This document shows, one piece after another, positions 14,829-24,342 of a stretch of 64,000 bases of DNA. The position numbers were made by a program, and so were the translations under genes. The stretch comes from Collinsella sp. GTDB taxonomy: Bacteria; Actinomycetota; Coriobacteriia; Coriobacteriales; Coriobacteriaceae. Below the pieces are notes generated by a model, which did not search any database, had not been told where the DNA came from, and saw only the letters and a list, made by a program, of their open reading frames with translations. Within the stretch, counting starts at the first letter, position 1, and each line of letters begins with the position of its first letter. Location: NCBI GenBank assembly GCA_019413925.1, contig DXMY01000027.1, positions 30,734-94,733 of the forward strand, written 5' to 3'.

Positions 14829-15656
14829 CTATCGCGCCTGCTCGGATACGCACAAGGACACCCCCATGAGCACGTCAATTTCGAGCCAACTCGCAACCGC
14901 ACAATGAACTAGCAAAAGAAGGATATAAGCAAACGCCCCATAATAAAGTCCCTCATGTACAAGCGCCGTCACTGAAAGTGCCGACGGCAGCGCCGCACTC
15001 GAAGCTACCCATCCAACAAGAACCTGGATAGCGCAACTTGCAACCAGGTTCCATGCCACTAGCAGCGTTGCGGGACGCGCGATTTCTCTGCAGGAGGAAC
15101 GAAGCGCCGTGACCGAACGCATGATGTAGCGTGGTGCAAACCGAATGCCTCGTAGCCCCCTCTGCTCCACGCCCGCATCTTCAATTAACACGAATACGAA
15201 CGACGCGGAAAGAAGCGTCACGATTACTGCCACCACAAGCGAGCACAACACCCCGAGCTGACTGCTCACAAGCGAGGCAAAGACTACAATTGCCGATAAA
15301 ATCAAGTGAACCAAATAAAGTAGTAGCGCCCCAGAAATCTGGAGGGGAACCGTCGAGGCCAAGAGATAAACCGGAGGGGTTCGAGCAGGTTGCACCGTCT
15401 CTTTGGACCGGTCGACGGCAAATAATGAAAAAGCCACATTCGATAGAAGCAGGTTTAAAAAGGCCGCGACCACAGTGCAAATAAGCGTAATGGACGGATT
15501 GATATAGGCGAGCTCAGTTGCAACGTTTGATACACCAAGTTGAAGCGCGCTCATAACAAACAAGGGGATATATAACGCCATCGTGCAGCCACTCCGGCAT
15601 CCCTTCGCCCGATCGCCCGATTCCAGAAAGACATTGAAGTTCTCTCGCAAGTTCAC
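14829..15656 (-). CDS. Hypothetical multipass membrane protein
   Basis: A 275-residue protein of unknown function with roughly six hydrophobic segments (for example LYIPLFVMSALQLGV, ITLICTVVAAFLNLLL and ASLVSSQLGVLCSLVVAVIV) and short charged loops. The pattern of a Yip1- or DUF624-like small membrane protein fits loosely, but I recognise no family motif. The start is taken as GTG at 15656 with only a weak ribosome site, and a shorter protein is possible. It lies 90 bases downstream of the GH4 gene on the same strand and its codon use is less biased than its neighbours, which may indicate a recent or lowly expressed gene. Confidence 0.6.
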   Translation of the reverse strand: MNLRENFNVFLESGDRAKGCRSGCTMALYIPLFVMSALQLGVSNVATELAYINPSITLICTVVAAFLNLLLSNVAFSLFAVDRSKETVQPARTPPVYLLASTVPLQISGALLLYLVHLILSAIVVFASLVSSQLGVLCSLVVAVIVTLLSASFVFVLIEDAGVEQRGLRGIRFAPRYIMRSVTALRSSCREIARPATLLVAWNLVASCAIQVLVGWVASSAALPSALSVTALVHEGLYYGAFAYILLLLVHCAVASWLEIDVLMGVSLCVSEQAR

Positions 15657-15746
15657 TCTATACCCGTTTTCTTACTAGGCAGGGCGAACGGGCGCCAATA
15701 TAAACGCCGGTCCGCCCATCCATAATTTTTAGTTTTAACGTCCAGA

Positions 15747-17120
15747 CTAGTCTGTCCAGCCGTCGATGTAGTCGCGGTTAAGCTCAAAGTACTGCGCGGC
15801 GATATCTTTCGCCAAGGAGTACGAATTAACGAGCGGGTGCATCGCGAGGCTCTCGACAATGTCGCGCTTCGATCGGTTAACGATGCCACGCGCCACGGTG
15901 CGCTCGTAGTACTTGACGCGACGAATCAATTCGAGGTTTCCCGCGGGCACAGAATCGGCTTCGACGCGATGCGGTACACAGCCATCGGTGGAGATATCGC
16001 ACGTTGACTCGATGACATCTGTATCGAGAAGGCCGGGGATGGCGCCATTGTTGGGGGTGCACAGGATCATCTGCTGCGTCTTGCCAGAGCGAGCAATATC
16101 CATGAAACGAAGCGCGACACCTGCGTATCCGCCAGCATCTTTGCCGTACACGTCAAACGTCCACGGCTTGTCGCGGTGAATACCTGTCTCGGCCGCCATG
16201 TAGTTGTTTTCGCGCATTCCGTACCACTTCTCAAAGCACGCGAGGCCCTTTTCGAAGTCGTTCTCAATATCGATAGATGCAAGCTCGCTCGTCATTTCTC
16301 GATTAATTTCTTCGATTAGTTCGCCGCGCGTCTGGGGCGAAGAGAGAACGTTAGCAACGGCGCGCTCGCGATAGTAGAAATAGTATAGGTACTCATTTGG
16401 CACGCATCCGCGATTTAGAACGAGATCCTTCTCGAAGAACCTAAGATCCGTATGAGCATATGCCCCGTCGTCGTGGATCAAGTCGGGCATGATGTCCTCG
16501 CCGTCAACCGTCACATTGCGGAAGAACGAGAGGTGGTTGAGTCCATAGCACTCGCCCTGAACCGATGCGGGATCAACGCCTTTATACTCGGCAAACTGAT
16601 GCAACATGCCCGAGGGGGCATCGCAAATGCCATAAGTAAAATCGTAGCCCATATCGCGTAAGGCCTGAGATACGACGCCAGCGGGATTAGTAAAGTTAAA
16701 CACCTTGACGCCCGGCTTTGCGTACTTCTTGATCAACTCGCAATACGAAGCAAGCGCAGGGACGGAGCGCATGGCAAAAGACACGCCGGCTGCGCCAGTC
16801 GTCTCTTGGCCAAGAACCCCATGTGAGAGAGCAATGCGCTCATCGCGAACGCGCATATGGTCCCCACCGACGCGAATCGTCGTGATCACGTAATCGGCGT
16901 CCTTAACGGCCTCGACTGCATCGCCCGTCAGTGAAAAATTAAGCGTGGGGCAAAGCATGCCCGAGACATGGGCGGCAAGGCCACCGTAGATGCGCAGCTT
17001 CTCGGGATCATTGTCCATAAACACAAGTTCATCGATTCCAAGCGATGACGCCTGCTGGGCTATGCTCTTTGCCAAAAACATGGAGCGGACGCCACCGCCG
17101 CCTATGACCGTAAGTTTCAT
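15747..17120 (-). CDS. GH4 family 6-phospho-alpha/beta-glucosidase
   Basis: A 457-residue NAD- and divalent-metal-dependent GH4 hydrolase that splits PTS-imported phospho-disaccharides in the cytoplasm. The N-terminal MKLTVIGGGGVRSMFLAK is the NAD-binding Rossmann loop. FNFTNPAGVVSQAL, the metal-ligand region YGICDAP with its Cys, and GLNHLSFF with its His are the catalytic hallmarks. Features such as VPNEYLYYFYY resemble the 6-phospho-beta-glucosidase (LicH/CelF) branch, but alpha specificity cannot be excluded. The ATG at 17120 gives the Rossmann start; upstream ATGs lie outside the family. It is divergent from the RpiR regulator, which probably controls it. Confidence 0.93.
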   Translation of the reverse strand: MKLTVIGGGGVRSMFLAKSIAQQASSLGIDELVFMDNDPEKLRIYGGLAAHVSGMLCPTLNFSLTGDAVEAVKDADYVITTIRVGGDHMRVRDERIALSHGVLGQETTGAAGVSFAMRSVPALASYCELIKKYAKPGVKVFNFTNPAGVVSQALRDMGYDFTYGICDAPSGMLHQFAEYKGVDPASVQGECYGLNHLSFFRNVTVDGEDIMPDLIHDDGAYAHTDLRFFEKDLVLNRGCVPNEYLYYFYYRERAVANVLSSPQTRGELIEEINREMTSELASIDIENDFEKGLACFEKWYGMRENNYMAAETGIHRDKPWTFDVYGKDAGGYAGVALRFMDIARSGKTQQMILCTPNNGAIPGLLDTDVIESTCDISTDGCVPHRVEADSVPAGNLELIRRVKYYERTVARGIVNRSKRDIVESLAMHPLVNSYSLAKDIAAQYFELNRDYIDGWTD

Positions 17121-17169
17121 ATCGAAACCCCCAATTAGCACATTCAATATTGCATGGTTCGCCTGTGTA

Positions 17170-17184
17170 TGGATATTGTATCCA
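17170..17184. promoter_or_regulatory. Candidate RpiR operator between GH4 and regulator genes
   Basis: A perfect palindrome TGGATA-TTG-TATCCA lies midway in the divergent 175-base gap between the GH4 gene and the RpiR gene, where a shared operator is expected. The link to RpiR is inference. Confidence 0.55.
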
Positions 17185-17295
17185 GCATGGAGGGCCGCTT
17201 CCCGCCCCGGCTGCAAGGCGGGAAAGGAATTCCCCAAGGAGTTATTATTTACGCAACGGAAGCGGCCACACACGTCCGGCGGGAAGGGAGCACCG

Positions 17296-18048
17296 ATGGT
17301 TGATAAAAAGCAGATTTCCAAGCTCTACTCAGCCGCAAAGCTATCCGAAACCGAGCAAAGCGTACTCGAATACCTACTCAACAATATCGACACCCTCGAT
17401 GATATTGGCATAAAACCCGTCGCCATGGCATGCTTTACCAGCATGACGACAGTCATCAGGCTTTCGAAAAAGCTCGGCTACCGTGGCTATCGCGAAATGA
17501 TGTACGATCTCAAGCACCTTCAGCATGTCTCCCGCGAAATGAATCAATCACTCAAAGACAGTAGCGTCCACTTCGTATGCCACACCGGAGATGTAGACGT
17601 ATTCATCGCCGCCCTGCATCGCAACAGAATGATCGGAGTAAACGGAGAGGGTTTCTCACGCATCGTTGCGCAGTACATGGCGACTAAGCTCGTTGGACTT
17701 GGCTTTTTGGCCGTCATACAGGATTTCCTAGAAACCGATCAGTTTGTCGAATCCAACCGAAATACGCTCAGCTGCATGATGCTCATATCCAAATCGGGCC
17801 AGACAGAAGCCATCCTGGAAACCGCAAGGGCATGCCACGACGCGGGCATTACGACCCTCGCGTTTACCGGCAACGAAGACAGCGAGCTCGCCAAGACGGC
17901 AGACGCGATCTTTACGATACATGACGATCACCCAATGGATCTTAAGAACGTTAAGCCTAACTGCTTTACCGGAAGTTGTATTCTCGCATTCGAAGAACTA
18001 TTGAGTATCTGCCTTGACAATCTAAAACAAGAAGGCTTGGCCCCCTAA
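17296..18048 (+). CDS. RpiR/MurR family transcriptional regulator with SIS domain
   Basis: A 250-residue regulator. The N-terminal half is an RpiR-type helix-turn-helix (TSMTTVIRLSKKLGYRGYRE, residues about 50-70), and the C-terminal half a SIS sugar-phosphate isomerase-like sensor domain (MLISKSGQTEAILETARACH and TTLAFTGNEDSELAKTAD). Such proteins sense phosphosugars and control sugar operons. The ATG at 17296 is chosen because it follows a GGGAAGGGAG ribosome site and gives the family length; upstream in-frame ATGs would overlap the GH4 gene. It is divergent from GH4 and convergent with the PTS gene, so it probably regulates both. Confidence 0.93.
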   Translation: MVDKKQISKLYSAAKLSETEQSVLEYLLNNIDTLDDIGIKPVAMACFTSMTTVIRLSKKLGYRGYREMMYDLKHLQHVSREMNQSLKDSSVHFVCHTGDVDVFIAALHRNRMIGVNGEGFSRIVAQYMATKLVGLGFLAVIQDFLETDQFVESNRNTLSCMMLISKSGQTEAILETARACHDAGITTLAFTGNEDSELAKTADAIFTIHDDHPMDLKNVKPNCFTGSCILAFEELLSICLDNLKQEGLAP

Positions 18049-18110
18049 ATCATGCGATAGGAAGCCAAGCCCTGGAATTGCGCTATGCAATTGAAAGCCG
18101 CTTGCGCGTT

Positions 18111-19775
18111 TTACTCGTCACCGAGAACTTCGTGCACCTCAGAAGCGACTTCGCCGACACGAGGACCGTAAATGACCTGGATTGCCTTGTCGCTCAGGCG
18201 GATAACGCCCATAGCTTCAAGATTCTTGGTGAACACCTCGTCGTCTGCAACCTTAGAACCATCCTTGACAATCACGCGAAGACGTGAGATGCAGTTGTCA
18301 AGATCATCAATGTTGTCGGCTCCACCAAGCGCTTCGACAATGCCAACAGCAAGCGCGCTGTCCTTGGTCGCACGGCCCTGGACTGCCTTCTCGGGAGTGC
18401 TATCAGACTCGCCCTTTGCCTCAGCGGCCTTTGCCTCGAACTCAGCTCTGCTGTTGATCAACTCAATATCGTCACCATCGTCTCGACCGGGCGTCTTGAT
18501 ATCGAACTTAGTAATAAAGAACCGGAAGAGGAAGAAAGCTGCCAGGAAAAAGGCGGGGAGCAGAATAAGGTACGGAAGCAGATTAAGCTTCTCGGGGCGG
18601 AATAAGAATGGGATCAGGTCCTTGATATTTCCCTGGTACACCGAAACGCCCATTGCCTCCGAGAGAACTTCACCCAGTCCGGAAAGCGGAGCGTAAACGC
18701 CAAAGTAGAGCCAGGGGGCGGCGAACAGGAACGTAAAGAGAATAGGCTCCGTAACGCCAAAGAAAACAGTCGAAATCACTGTGGGGATTAAAAGACCAGC
18801 AACCTTCTTGCGGTTCTGGGGCTTGGCACAAGACCACATAGCAAGGGCGATGCCCGGGAACAACGCGTAATCGTTAATGCCATAGCCAGCCATGAAGGCC
18901 CTAACCAAGAGCTTGTCACTGCTGGGAGAAGCGAGCTGTGCAAGCTGAATGGCGCTATTGCCCACCACGCGCGTTCCATCGACGACCATGGAGCCGCCAA
19001 GCTCAGTCCAATACATGGGCGTCTCGAGCAGCGGATGCAAGCCAAACGGCACAAGGCTCTCGAGCACCCAGCGATAGACAAACGTACCGACCAGACCGGA
19101 GCCTTTCACGAACGTCGCAATACCCGAGAAGCATCCACCGATGACGGGCCAGACGAAGTACATGATGCCGCCCAGGATGCCACCGGCGACCAGCGATACA
19201 ATGGGGACCGTTCGACTGCCCGCAAAAAACGCCAGCGCCGTTGGAAGCTTGGTCTTGTAAAAACGGCCGGTGATCCAGGCGACCAGGCAGCCCACGATAA
19301 TGCCGCCAAAGACACCAGAGCTGTAGCCAAAAAAGCCGAGCGAGGTAGTGTAGAGTGCGGACTGCTCACTCGCCTGAATGGACGTAAGGCCGACCTTCTG
19401 AAGAGCTTCCACCGTTGTATTGTCGGCAGCCAAGCCAGCTGCTCCAAGCAGAATCTCAACCGTCTTGAGCATGGTGAGATAGCAGACAAGGGCAGAAAAG
19501 GCAGCCCAGCCCTTCTCTTTGCGAGACAAGGAGAAGGCGCAGCCGACGGCAAACAAAACACCGAGGTTTCCAATGATTACCTCGCCGAGACCCTTAAATA
19601 CCGAGAAGAACGTAAAGAGCGGCGAAGCGGCATACCAGTCCCAATTAACGCCAAGGGACACAAGGGTCAGTTCGGTCGTAAAAACGCTACCGATACCCAA
19701 AAAGAGACCGGAAATGGCAATGAGCGTAATCGGAACGAGCATTGCCTTTCCGAACGATTGGAATTTTTCTTTCAT
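18111..19775 (-). CDS. PTS glucose/maltoside-family permease, EIICB
   Basis: A 554-residue phosphotransferase permease that imports and phosphorylates a glucoside. Residues about 1-430 form the EIIC membrane domain (FGKAMLVPITLIAISGLFLG at the start, GSRTVPIVSL and PFGLHPLLETPMYWTELGG further on). A charged linker of about 60 residues follows, then an EIIB domain with the phosphorylated cysteine in NCISRLRV. No EIIA domain is attached; the crr-type EIIA about 8 kb away (27445) could supply it. The ATG at 19775 follows a GGAGGG ribosome site. Together with the GH4 enzyme and RpiR this makes a glycoside-uptake locus. The gene most resembles MalX/PtsG-type permeases; the substrate is inferred only. 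Confidence 0.93.
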   Translation of the reverse strand: MKEKFQSFGKAMLVPITLIAISGLFLGIGSVFTTELTLVSLGVNWDWYAASPLFTFFSVFKGLGEVIIGNLGVLFAVGCAFSLSRKEKGWAAFSALVCYLTMLKTVEILLGAAGLAADNTTVEALQKVGLTSIQASEQSALYTTSLGFFGYSSGVFGGIIVGCLVAWITGRFYKTKLPTALAFFAGSRTVPIVSLVAGGILGGIMYFVWPVIGGCFSGIATFVKGSGLVGTFVYRWVLESLVPFGLHPLLETPMYWTELGGSMVVDGTRVVGNSAIQLAQLASPSSDKLLVRAFMAGYGINDYALFPGIALAMWSCAKPQNRKKVAGLLIPTVISTVFFGVTEPILFTFLFAAPWLYFGVYAPLSGLGEVLSEAMGVSVYQGNIKDLIPFLFRPEKLNLLPYLILLPAFFLAAFFLFRFFITKFDIKTPGRDDGDDIELINSRAEFEAKAAEAKGESDSTPEKAVQGRATKDSALAVGIVEALGGADNIDDLDNCISRLRVIVKDGSKVADDEVFTKNLEAMGVIRLSDKAIQVIYGPRVGEVASEVHEVLGDE

Positions 19776-20089
19776 CAATTCCCTCCTCAATGAGCCTCTA
19801 TAAACGACTATTGCAGCCCACGTCCCCACACAGGCGAAACGGAAGACATGTTCGGCAATAGACACAAAGTGATTGTAGAAAGGGGCACACAAAATGCGCA
19901 TCGGCATCGCGTAATGCGGTTAAATCGACCGACGATTGCAAGTATTTACGAATCCGTAAACGGCAGCAAATAGGCAGCGAACGGCAATCTGCAGCGTAGG
20001 ACAGTCCCCGCAGTTCAACAATTGTCGGTATTTTTACTCATATTTATTGAATTCTTGCTCGCCCAAAAGTGCGGAGCATCAACGCGCCC
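19776..20089. other. Intergenic region upstream of the PTS gene
   Basis: 314 bases without a gene. It must hold the PTS promoter on the minus strand, but I see no convincing -35/-10 pair. A small inverted repeat TTTACG-AATC-CGTAAA lies at 19945-19960 and could be an operator. No terminator with a T-run is visible after the feoB stop. Confidence 0.4.
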
Positions 20090-22450
20090 TTAAGCCAACC
20101 CCAGCAATATGCCCGCCGAATGCACGACAAACGCCACGATCCAGGCGACCGTCACCTGAAACGCGAATACAGCCACGGCATAGCGCGCGCCCAACTCGCT
20201 CTTGACGGCGCCGATGGACGCCACGCAAGGCGGGTACAGCAGTGTAAAGACCAAGAACACGTAGGCGGTAAACGGCGAAAACATGGTCGACAGCGCCGCG
20301 GGCGACGTTGCGCCCAAAAGCACCGTGAGCGTCGAGATGACGCTCTCCTTGGCAATGAGTCCGGTGACGAGCGCCGTCGAGGCGCGCCAGTCGCCAAAGC
20401 CGAGCGGCGCCAGCACCGGCGCGATGATGCTGCCGAAGCCCGCAAGCAGGCTTTGCGACTGGTCGGCGACCACGTTAAAGCGGATATCGAACGTCTGCAG
20501 GAACCAGATGACCACCGTAGCGGCAAAGATAATGGTAAAGGCCTTGGTGATGAAGTCCTTGGCCTTATCCCATGCCAGCATCACCGTCGTCTTGACGCTC
20601 GGCAGGCGGTAATTGGGAAGCTCCATGATAAACGGAACCGGGTCGCCCTTAAATGCCGTGCGGTTGAGCACCAAAGCCGCGATGCAGCCGACCACGATAC
20701 CGATCAGATAGAGCGAGACCATGGCGGGGACCGTCGCCTGCGGGAAGAATGCTCCGCACAGCAAGCCGTAAACCGGCAGCTTGGCCGAGCAACTCATAAA
20801 CGGCGTGAGCATGACGGTCATCTTACGGTCGTGCTCGGACGGCAGCGTGCGCGTCGACATGATGGCCGGCACGGTGCAGCCAAAACCGACGAGCATGGGC
20901 ACAAAGCTTCGACCAGACAAACCAAAGCGGCGCAACACCTTATCCATGACAAAGGCGACGCGCGCCATGTAGCCCGAGTCCTCCAGAATGGAGAGGAACA
21001 AGAAGAGCACGACGATAATCGGCAGGAAGGTCAGCACGCTGCCCACACCCGTAAGCACGCCGTCGACAGCCAGCGAGCGCACCACATCGTTGGTTCCGAA
21101 CGCCTTGAGGCCCGCATCGGCCGAAGCGATGATGACCGCGATACCGTCCTCCATGAGTCCCTGCAACGCCGCGCCGATCACGCCAAACGTCAGCCAAAAG
21201 ACGAGGCCCATGATCACCAGAAACGCCGGAATGGCTGTGTAACGACCTGTCAGGATGCGGTCAATCTTGACGGAGCGCACGTGTTCGCGGCTCTCGTGCG
21301 GCTTGACGACGCAACGCCCGCACACGTCGCCGATAAAGCTAAAACGCATATCGGCCAGCGCAGATAGGCGGTCGGTGCCGGCCTCGCCCTCCATCTGGGT
21401 AATGATGTGCTCGATAGCGTCGAGCTCATTGCGATCCAGGTGAAGCGCCTCGGTTACCAGCTCATCGCCCTCGACCAGCTTGGTCGCCGCAAAGCGCACC
21501 GGAATGTGCGCCGTCACGGCATGGTCCTCGATCAGGTTAGCAATACCGTGGATGCAGCGATGCAGCGCACCGCCGTCCGGACCGTCGGGCGCACAAAAGT
21601 CCAGGCGACCGGGGCGCTCGCGGAACCGTGCCACGTGCAGGGCGTGGTCCACCAACTCGCCGATGCCCTCGTTGCGGGCAGCGCTAATGGGGACAACGGG
21701 CACGCCCAACAGGCTCTCGAGCAGGTTGACGTCCACGGCGCCGCCGTTGGCGGTCACCTCGTCCATCATGTTGAGCGCGATGACCATAGGACGGTCAAGC
21801 TCCATGAGCTGCAGTGTCAGGTACAGGTTACGCTCGATGTTGGTGGCATCAATGATGTCGATGATGGCGTCCGGGCGCTCGTCAAGGATGAACTGACGGC
21901 TCACGACCTCTTCGCCTGTGTACGGCGACAGGGAGTAAATGCCAGGCAGATCGGTAACGCTCGCCTCGGGATGGTTACGGATGGTGCCATCTTTGCGGTC
22001 GACCGTCACGCCGGGAAAGTTACCGACGTGCTGGTTGGAGCCCGTCAGCTGGTTGAATAACGTGGTCTTGCCGCAGTTTTGGTTGCCGGCGAGGGCAAAG
22101 TGCAGCGGCGCGCCCTCAGGCACGGCCGTCTTTGCCGCACGGGGCGAATACGTTCCCTCGCCCAGGGCCGGATGCTCCGTCGTGCCGATTGCGGCGTTAG
22201 CGCGCGGACCTGTATCGGTGTCGTGAATACCCACGAGCTCAATGCGAGCGGCATCGTCCTTGCGCAGTGTCAACTCGTAGCCACGCAGGCGGATCTCGAG
22301 CGGATCGCCCATGGGGGCGTACTTCATCATGGTGACTTCGGTGCCCGGCGTTAGACCCATGTCCAAAATATGCTGTCGGAGTGCCTGATCGTCCGATGCC
22401 ACCGATGCGACAACGGCGTCCTTTCCAATCTCGAGTGTATCGAGCTTCAC
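20090..22450 (-). CDS. feoB: Ferrous iron transporter, FeoA-FeoB fusion
   Basis: A 786-residue inner-membrane ferrous iron importer in which FeoA and FeoB are one polypeptide. Residues about 1-75 are a FeoA SH3-like domain (MGLTPGTEVTMMKYAPMGDP, LRGYELTLRKDDA). A GTPase domain follows: G1 GNQNCGKTTLFN (Gln where most FeoB have Pro), G2 VGNFPGVTVDRKDG, G3 DLPG and G4 NMMD. The membrane part has gate motifs (FVPMLVGFGCTVPAIMSTR, SCSAKLPVYG). The GTG at 22450 is chosen because GGGAGG lies nine bases upstream and FeoA begins directly after; an ATG 17 codons earlier lacks a ribosome site. Repeated GGCTAACC boxes upstream suggest iron regulation. Confidence 0.95.
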   Translation of the reverse strand: MKLDTLEIGKDAVVASVASDDQALRQHILDMGLTPGTEVTMMKYAPMGDPLEIRLRGYELTLRKDDAARIELVGIHDTDTGPRANAAIGTTEHPALGEGTYSPRAAKTAVPEGAPLHFALAGNQNCGKTTLFNQLTGSNQHVGNFPGVTVDRKDGTIRNHPEASVTDLPGIYSLSPYTGEEVVSRQFILDERPDAIIDIIDATNIERNLYLTLQLMELDRPMVIALNMMDEVTANGGAVDVNLLESLLGVPVVPISAARNEGIGELVDHALHVARFRERPGRLDFCAPDGPDGGALHRCIHGIANLIEDHAVTAHIPVRFAATKLVEGDELVTEALHLDRNELDAIEHIITQMEGEAGTDRLSALADMRFSFIGDVCGRCVVKPHESREHVRSVKIDRILTGRYTAIPAFLVIMGLVFWLTFGVIGAALQGLMEDGIAVIIASADAGLKAFGTNDVVRSLAVDGVLTGVGSVLTFLPIIVVLFLFLSILEDSGYMARVAFVMDKVLRRFGLSGRSFVPMLVGFGCTVPAIMSTRTLPSEHDRKMTVMLTPFMSCSAKLPVYGLLCGAFFPQATVPAMVSLYLIGIVVGCIAALVLNRTAFKGDPVPFIMELPNYRLPSVKTTVMLAWDKAKDFITKAFTIIFAATVVIWFLQTFDIRFNVVADQSQSLLAGFGSIIAPVLAPLGFGDWRASTALVTGLIAKESVISTLTVLLGATSPAALSTMFSPFTAYVFLVFTLLYPPCVASIGAVKSELGARYAVAVFAFQVTVAWIVAFVVHSAGILLGLA

Positions 22451-22497
22451 GTCCGTGTTCCTCCCCCGGCGCCCACAGGGCGTTGCATTTATGTTCA

Positions 22498-22538
22498 CCA
22501 TGGCTAACCGTTTGCCATGGCTAACCAATTTAACCATG
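22498..22538 (-). promoter_or_regulatory. Tandem GGTTAGCC boxes upstream of feoB, candidate metal-repressor sites
   Basis: CCATGGCTAACC occurs at 22498-22509 and again at 22515-22526, with a partial AACCATG at 22532-22538, giving a 17-base period. GGTTAGCC/GGCTAACC is the half-site of DtxR/IdeR-type iron repressor boxes, though here the copies are direct, not palindromic. The position 50 to 90 bases before the feoB start fits an operator. Confidence 0.5.
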
Positions 22539-22615
22539 CATGATAGCGCGAACACACAACGACGTTCAATCAACAGATCGGTGCAAGCTAAGCTGCCCCC
22601 ATTGCACCCAAGCAG

Positions 22616-22654
22616 CAAAAGCCCGCGCAAGCAACTAATGTCACCCGCGCGGGC
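22616..22654 (-). terminator. Intrinsic terminator of the antiporter transcript
   Basis: On the minus strand GCCCGCGC and GCGCGGGC pair across an 18-base loop and are followed by TTTTGC. It lies about 115 bases after the antiporter stop and upstream of feoB. Apart from this and the feoB operator region, nothing else is seen in the 319-base gap 22451-22769. Confidence 0.75.
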
Positions 22655-22769
22655 CTGGTGGGCACTCACAGAAGCACGTTACAGAGGCCCACGTCAGTTA
22701 TGGATTACCGGACGGCACCGGCACGCGATGCCTCCGTCGGCTTACCAAGCGATGAAGCCTGCCGCAGTC

Positions 22770-24233
22770 TTAGACTATCGGCGCAATGCCGGCAAAGTGC
22801 AGATACAGCGAAATGATTGCCACGACAATGACCACCGCTGCGATCAGCTTGTCGTGCAGATGCGGAAGCACCGGTTTACCGCGGCCTCGCTCGCCCAGCA
22901 TATAAACGGGAATGGCCGGAGCAAAAAGAATCGTCGTGATCATAACGCCCTGAAGACCCGTCGACCACACCAGGAACAATGTGTAGATGAAGCCGAGCGT
23001 ACCGAAGAAGCGGGCTTTGCCGACGCTGGGCGCATGCGGCCCGTCCAGATGCTCGTTCTTCCAGCCAATCACCATGTAATAGGCAGCCGAGCAGACATAC
23101 GGAACCAGAATCGTGTTGACTGCGCAGCTATAGAAGAACTGGTAGGTGCTCGCCGCCACATACGACACGATCAAGAAGAGCTGCGTGATGCCGGAGCTCA
23201 CGAGAACCGTTACCACCGGGGCGTCGTGCTTGTTCGTCTTGGCAAACGCCAGAGGGAAGGATCCCTGGCGCGCCGCCTCGAACGGCGTCTCGGACGCAAT
23301 GATGACATAGCCCAGCAGCGCGCCGACCAACGAAAGGATAACGCCAAGGTTTACGATGGCAGCACCAACCGGACCGATTGCGCACTCGAGAATTCCCGCC
23401 ATGGAGGGCGTTGCAAGCTGTGCCATCTCCTCGCGCGGCATAATGCCGAGCGACAGCATCGAGATGATCAGATACAGCGTGAATACAGCCGCAAATCCGA
23501 GCGCCGTCGAGCGGCCGACGTCACGCACGTACTTTGCACGGCCCGAGATAACGACAGCGCCCTCGATGCCCGTGAAGACCCAGACAAGGGCGATCATGGT
23601 CGAGACAACCTGCTCGCCAAAGCCAGGACCAGCCGGCTCTCCCCAGAAGTTGTCCATAAAGATATCGACGTTGAACTTACCCAGGAGCACGATACTCAGC
23701 ACAAAGAGCCCCAGCGGCACCAGCTTCGCCAACGTGACGATCGTGTTAATGCCCGCAGCCTCCTTAACGCCACGAAGCACAAGGGCGGTAAGGAACCACA
23801 AAAACACGCTGGCGCAGACGATAGAAAGCAGGTTGTTACCCGCGCCAAACGCAGGGAAGAAATAGCCCAGCGCGCTAAACAGCAAGAGCGCAAAGCTCAC
23901 GTTGGAAAGACATGCACTGATCCAGTAGCCCCAAGCGGAGTTGAATCCAATGTAATCGCCAAAACCGGCCGCAGCGTATGCATAGATGCCGCCGGTCAGG
24001 TCGGGACGGGCCTGAGACAAACCGTTGAACACCATCATCAGCGCAAAGACGCCAATAAAGCAAATTCCCCACGAGACGATAACCGCACCGGTATTTGCCC
24101 CACCTGCTGCCATATCGCCGGCAAGCGAAAAGATGCCGCCACAAATACTGGCGGTAATGACCATCATGGTCAGACGAAAGAGATCGAGGCCATTAGGGTC
24201 GATAATCTCTTCATTTTGAGCTTTAGAGGCCAT
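22770..24233 (-). CDS. APC-family amino acid antiporter, ArcD (arginine/ornithine) type
   Basis: A 487-residue inner-membrane protein with about 12 hydrophobic segments of the APC superfamily. The N-terminal MVITASICGGIFSLAGDMA resembles the GSGIF-type loop of basic amino acid antiporters, and the FTGIEGAVVISGRAKYVRDV and SETPFEAARQGSFPLAFAKT segments match ArcD-type arginine/ornithine exchangers. It lies 109 bases after the dimethylargininase gene on the same strand, so it probably imports (methyl)arginine or exchanges it for citrulline; this role is inferred from the neighbour. No arginine deiminase, carbamate kinase or ornithine carbamoyltransferase is nearby. Confidence 0.9.
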   Translation of the reverse strand: MASKAQNEEIIDPNGLDLFRLTMMVITASICGGIFSLAGDMAAGGANTGAVIVSWGICFIGVFALMMVFNGLSQARPDLTGGIYAYAAAGFGDYIGFNSAWGYWISACLSNVSFALLLFSALGYFFPAFGAGNNLLSIVCASVFLWFLTALVLRGVKEAAGINTIVTLAKLVPLGLFVLSIVLLGKFNVDIFMDNFWGEPAGPGFGEQVVSTMIALVWVFTGIEGAVVISGRAKYVRDVGRSTALGFAAVFTLYLIISMLSLGIMPREEMAQLATPSMAGILECAIGPVGAAIVNLGVILSLVGALLGYVIIASETPFEAARQGSFPLAFAKTNKHDAPVVTVLVSSGITQLFLIVSYVAASTYQFFYSCAVNTILVPYVCSAAYYMVIGWKNEHLDGPHAPSVGKARFFGTLGFIYTLFLVWSTGLQGVMITTILFAPAIPVYMLGERGRGKPVLPHLHDKLIAAVVIVVAIISLYLHFAGIAPIV

Positions 24234-24270
24234 TGTATGTGCACCCCCTTCATCATGTGATCGAACGAAA

Positions 24271-24307
24271 GATGGCCCGGACGTCCCGAATCGGGTGCCG
24301 GGCCATC
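24271..24307 (-). terminator. Stem-loop between dimethylargininase and antiporter genes
   Basis: GATGGCCCGG and CCGGGCCATC form a strong hairpin in the 109-base gap, followed on the minus strand by TTTCGTT. It may be a partial terminator that lowers expression of the downstream transporter, or an mRNA-end protector. Confidence 0.6.
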
Positions 24308-24342
24308 GGTCAAGCGATCATCAGACTGTTACAGCTATCGCG

